Positions 61,117-64,000 of a stretch of DNA of 64,000 nt are shown here, piece by piece. Each line of letters opens with the position of its first letter. Positions within the stretch are counted from its first letter, which is position 1. Location: assembly GCA_907165065.1 (NCBI GenBank), contig OU015544.1:2039501-2103500 (forward strand). Reading direction: 5' to 3'. Source of the DNA: Caprimulgus europaeus (taxonomy: Eukaryota; Chordata; Aves; Caprimulgiformes; Caprimulgidae). The notes beneath the pieces were generated by a model. The model ran no database searches and was not told where the DNA came from. It saw only the letters and a list, made by a program, of their open reading frames with translations. The translations under genes and the position numbers were made by a program.

Positions 61117-61236
61117 CATCCCCAGGAGGTTTAACTCGGCACACATCAGCAGAGCTGTGACATTCCAACCACTGCCCACCTCCAGGCTCAGCACAGAAGC
61201 GATGCAGTTGGCAACCACACAACAACATGGCAGCAG
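61117..61236 (+). other. candidate 120-nt exon
   Basis: The acceptor CTCACACCCCTTGTGTGCAG (AG at 61115-61116) precedes 120 bases ending in GGCAGCAG|GTAAAGG with GT at 61237-61238. The frame in phase is open with a protein-like translation (IPRRFNSAHISRAVTFQPLP and onward). Length is a multiple of three. The donor GTAAAG is slightly off consensus. This phase would not read into the terminal-exon candidate at 63508 in its open frame, so the two are not shown to belong together. No family is recognised. Confidence 0.25.
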
Positions 61237-63507
61237 GTAAAGGCAGGGGGTTATTTCCGTGCAATTAATCACTTCTTCGAAGGGGAAGGAGCAAATTGCA
61301 ACTTGTAATACTGCACCCTTGCAAGAGGATATGCCTGTGGTCACCACAGGCTGATAATTCAACCACTTCCCTCTAAACCAGAGCCCCACCAGTCTGAATA
61401 AAGGTCTGGTGATGTCCTTGCTCTGAGCCCACTGCCAGTGTCTGGCCACACCACTGACCAAGGGAATGCAAACACACGGGAGGCTTCTCCCACACAGCAC
61501 AGCTCTCCATGCCCCAGACCCTGCAGAAGGGCCCTCCATTCTGGAAAAGGCTTCTCCATTCCTGAGGAGGTTGAAATCCAAATCCTACCCTGTGTCCCAC
61601 CACCCTGCTCACTGCGTCACACAGCACAGCCAGGGAACACCCTGCAACAGCAGCCTGGCTCTCTAATAAGTGATTTCTCACCTGGGCTAGGCAGCAGACC
61701 TGCAAAAAGAGTTAGACAGGTCATAGCTGCCACTCTAATCTTCCTGCTGGAAAGTCACCTCCACCATCCTAATGCATCAAAAGGCCAAGTCGCTGGTCAG
61801 ATGCAAAGCCTGTAATAACACAAGTTTGTAACTAGAAGCTGCTGAGATTTTACCAGCTATGTTTCACTGAGGAGAGCTGGTATTTGTTTTTGTGGGACAT
61901 AGCTTGGCATTTACTTCATTTCATAGCCAGAAAGATTCCTTGGTAATGCAGTCCTCTCCTACTTCACTCAAAAAAGTCTCTCCTATGTAAACATAAAACA
62001 TAAGCCTGAAAATAAAGACAGAAGCCTTGCAAGTGTGCCTTATTCTGAGACACTTCTAGCAGGACTTCAGCTACCGAGAAGGCAACACAAAAGTGTTCAG
62101 GAGGGAAAGAAAACATTCAGAGGTTCTTCACTGCTCGCATCCATGTAGAGGGTTAAGGAAATAGGTGTGGCATTTCCCTCAAATCCACGGTGATAGAAGC
62201 ATTTTATGATTAACAATGTCAAGCCTTGGACCTCCCAGCCAGAGGCTCTGGACACCCAATGCCTTGAGAAGTTGAGGGGTTGCCAGCACTTCAGAGAGGC
62301 AGGAGGAGGAAGGTTGGCACCAGGCTCTGCTCACCCCCTGTGACAGCATCAGGGTGTGTATGACTGAGCCCTGCACTGTGCAGGTGTTCTCAAGGGCCCA
62401 GCAAGGACAGGTGACTGTCACAGTGGGTGTCTGGGCTCTGTGCTTGCAAGGACCAACTTCACACCACAGCTCGTGTGCAGCCTGAGCCTTGATCAGCCGC
62501 AGAACAAAACAAACCCACGATGTGCTGTGAGATCAGGAGATACTAATGCATTTTTCATGGTAATGAGGATAAGGTTGATGAGGTTTTTTTTTTAATGCCT
62601 ACAACACTACCTTTCCAATGTTTGTTTTTCAAAAACAAAGGTCAACAAACCACATTAGTTCCCTTGCTGCCTCTTGGGCACAGCTCCACTGCCTGCCAGC
62701 TTCTAATCCTGCCTGACCAAAACCAAAGAACTGTTTCTCTCCCTCACCCAGATTTTTGGAAACATAAGCCATGGACATGCTTCTGCTCTTCAGAGTCCTG
62801 GTCCTGCTCCACCCCACAAACTCAAACTGAAGTCAGCTAAATCTGTAAGGGTTGATAGTATCAAGGGATGAGTCCAGAAGTCAAATAACCTTCAAAAATC
62901 CTTTTTAAAAACAAAACAAAGCCAAGAAATAGACACATAATAGATCTAAAGTCCTTGATAGTATTTCATAACTGAATAATTAGATTATTTTACACTCAAT
63001 ATGTTTTCACAGTCAACTAACAGTTTGAGACCCCCTTTATCTGTGTAACTGAGCAGGGGAGAGGAAGAGGCAAGGCAGACTGTGGGGATGCCAGAGGAGC
63101 ACATAGATTCACCAGTGAGAAGTCTACGCGTGCACCACAGCAGCGCTCGGCTCCTCCTCTCTCTCCCTCCCTCCCTCCGCCTGCGCCTCGCACTCGGTGC
63201 TCCGTTCAGAATTACAGCTCTGTCACCACGAAAGGGCTTGCAGGATTGTTCCAGCCTCTACCTATTTCTGGCAAGCATTTTTCCCTCTCATGCAAAGTCT
63301 TATCTCCTCCAGCTCAGAGCACTGAAAGTTGCAATATAAAATTTGGTTGGTTTTTTTTTTCCCCAGCAAAGCAAAAAGAAAATATTGCTGCTATTTATTT
63401 AAAAAAAAAAAGCTGAGGGAACTGGCACTTTAACTAGCTAATTTTCCTGTAGAAACAGTACATTTCTTTTATGTGTTAATTTTTCTTCCTCTATTTGCAC
63501 TTCACAG
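61237..63507. other. unique non-coding sequence with small regulatory-like patch
   Basis: No recognisable gene. A short perfect inverted repeat TTTGTTTTT-c-AAAAACAAA is at 62621-62639. A CpG-bearing patch at 63126-63215 includes a pyrimidine run of CTCC repeats (63151-63178). A T-run plus CCCCAG near 63348-63366 is an acceptor-like sequence. Confidence 0.5.
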
Positions 63508-63648
63508 CATGTAGTGACACGTCAGGCATTGAAGAACAAGCCTCTTCCACCTTCTTCTGAGTTGACAAATATTCCTGGTGCAGGAGACCCTAATGCATCT
63601 GTGAATTCAGCTGTATTTGTGCATTTTGCAGGAAGAGGTTTCTTCTAA
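63508..63648 (+). other. candidate 3'-terminal coding exon
   Basis: A pyrimidine-rich run (63477-63505) ends in GCACTTCACAG, with AG at 63506-63507. From 63508 a 46-codon frame is open (HVVTRQALKNKPLPPSSELT and onward to a Phe-Phe end) and stops with TAA at 63646-63648. Codons look ordinary rather than low-complexity, and the translation has a natural mix of Pro, Ser, Asn and Gly. The nearest AATAAA is at 63781-63786, about 130 bases after the stop, followed by T/G-rich DNA (tgtcttgttt). This order is right for a last exon with a short 3' untranslated region. No donor lies within the frame. I do not recognise the protein and no partner exon is proven. Confidence 0.33.
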
Positions 63649-63800
63649 TGATGCAATTTTCACTCATATAATTCAATTCATCTTGTATTAACCTTTTCCC
63701 TTTTTTTAAAATACAAGATTAGCAGGGACATATCTTGCCTTGTGCAGAGCTTTTCATCCAAACCATGGCCCATGCTTTCCAATAAAAGCTTGGTCAGTCA
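63649..63800 (+). other. candidate 3' untranslated region with polyadenylation signal
   Basis: AT-rich sequence after the possible stop at 63646 carries a canonical AATAAA at 63781-63786, with a G/T-rich region about 25-40 bases further on. It only has meaning if the preceding exon is real. Confidence 0.25.
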
Positions 63801-64000
63801 AGTTCTCATATGTCTTGTTTCATAAACTCAAGATGTGCTGTTTGGAAAAATAGGTGGTTTGGTTCCAAAATATCCATCTAGGAAGTAATTTGTTTTATCA
63901 GAGCTGTTTAAGCAAAACACATGGAAAATTCCTGGATACCAGGGGGGTTGATTCCTGTCCTGCCAGCAACACCACAAATAACCAAAGAGGGGTCCTGTTG
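63801..64000. other. unique sequence
   Basis: No recognisable feature. It includes the G/T-rich possible downstream cleavage element up to about 63845. Confidence 0.5.

Noticed and set aside
1..64000. CRISPR arrays, phage genes, bacterial operons, tRNA or rRNA genes
   Set aside because: No direct repeats with unique spacers, no conserved RNA gene structure recognised and no prokaryotic gene layout. CR1 elements identify a bird-like nuclear genome.

Overview
The window looks like a piece of bird nuclear genome. The best evidence is three truncated copies of the CR1 LINE (about 482-895 and 23819-24068 on the minus strand, 39316-39433 on the plus strand), combined with low interspersed-repeat content, long unique sequence and patchy short CpG-rich clusters. 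No bacterial or viral gene organisation is present: there are no operons, no ribosome-binding-site/start pairs and no long conserved reading frames. The longest open frames (about 200-240 codons at 35100-35816, 31900-32502 and 13090-13683) have low-complexity, non-homologous-looking translations and behave like chance frames in moderately GC-rich DNA.

I recognise no protein-coding gene by sequence. The simplest reading is an intergenic or intronic stretch with a regulatory character. It contains several AT-rich, repeat-free blocks full of homeodomain (TAATTA), octamer (ATGCAAAT) and related words, which look like vertebrate conserved non-coding elements: about 21300-22050, 28030-28650, 30880-31500, 37770-38260, 40820-41450, 52680-53130 and 56150-56620. 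Between them lie small CpG-dense patches; the best is 6366-6583.

I searched both strands by eye for splice-site pairs and terminal-exon signals. The best candidates are a possible 3'-terminal exon at 63508-63648 (strong acceptor, 46-codon coding-like frame, stop, AATAAA at 63781), a 146-nt candidate at 35667-35812, a 120-nt candidate at 61117-61236, a 93-nt candidate at 44528-44620, a 62-nt candidate at 32114-32175, a 78-nt minus-strand candidate at 20453-20530 and a possible 15-nt microexon at 47865-47879 (minus). A donor such as AGGTRAGT is expected by chance about twice per strand in 64 kb, and pyrimidine-rich acceptors are common, so each call is weak without RNA evidence. They do not assemble into one gene that I can name.

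Two minisatellites stand out. A 41-bp unit is repeated nine times without variation at 49077-49445, and a 35-bp unit is repeated three times exactly, with degenerate flanks, near 19641-19785. The rest is unique non-coding sequence with short microsatellites and homopolymers.
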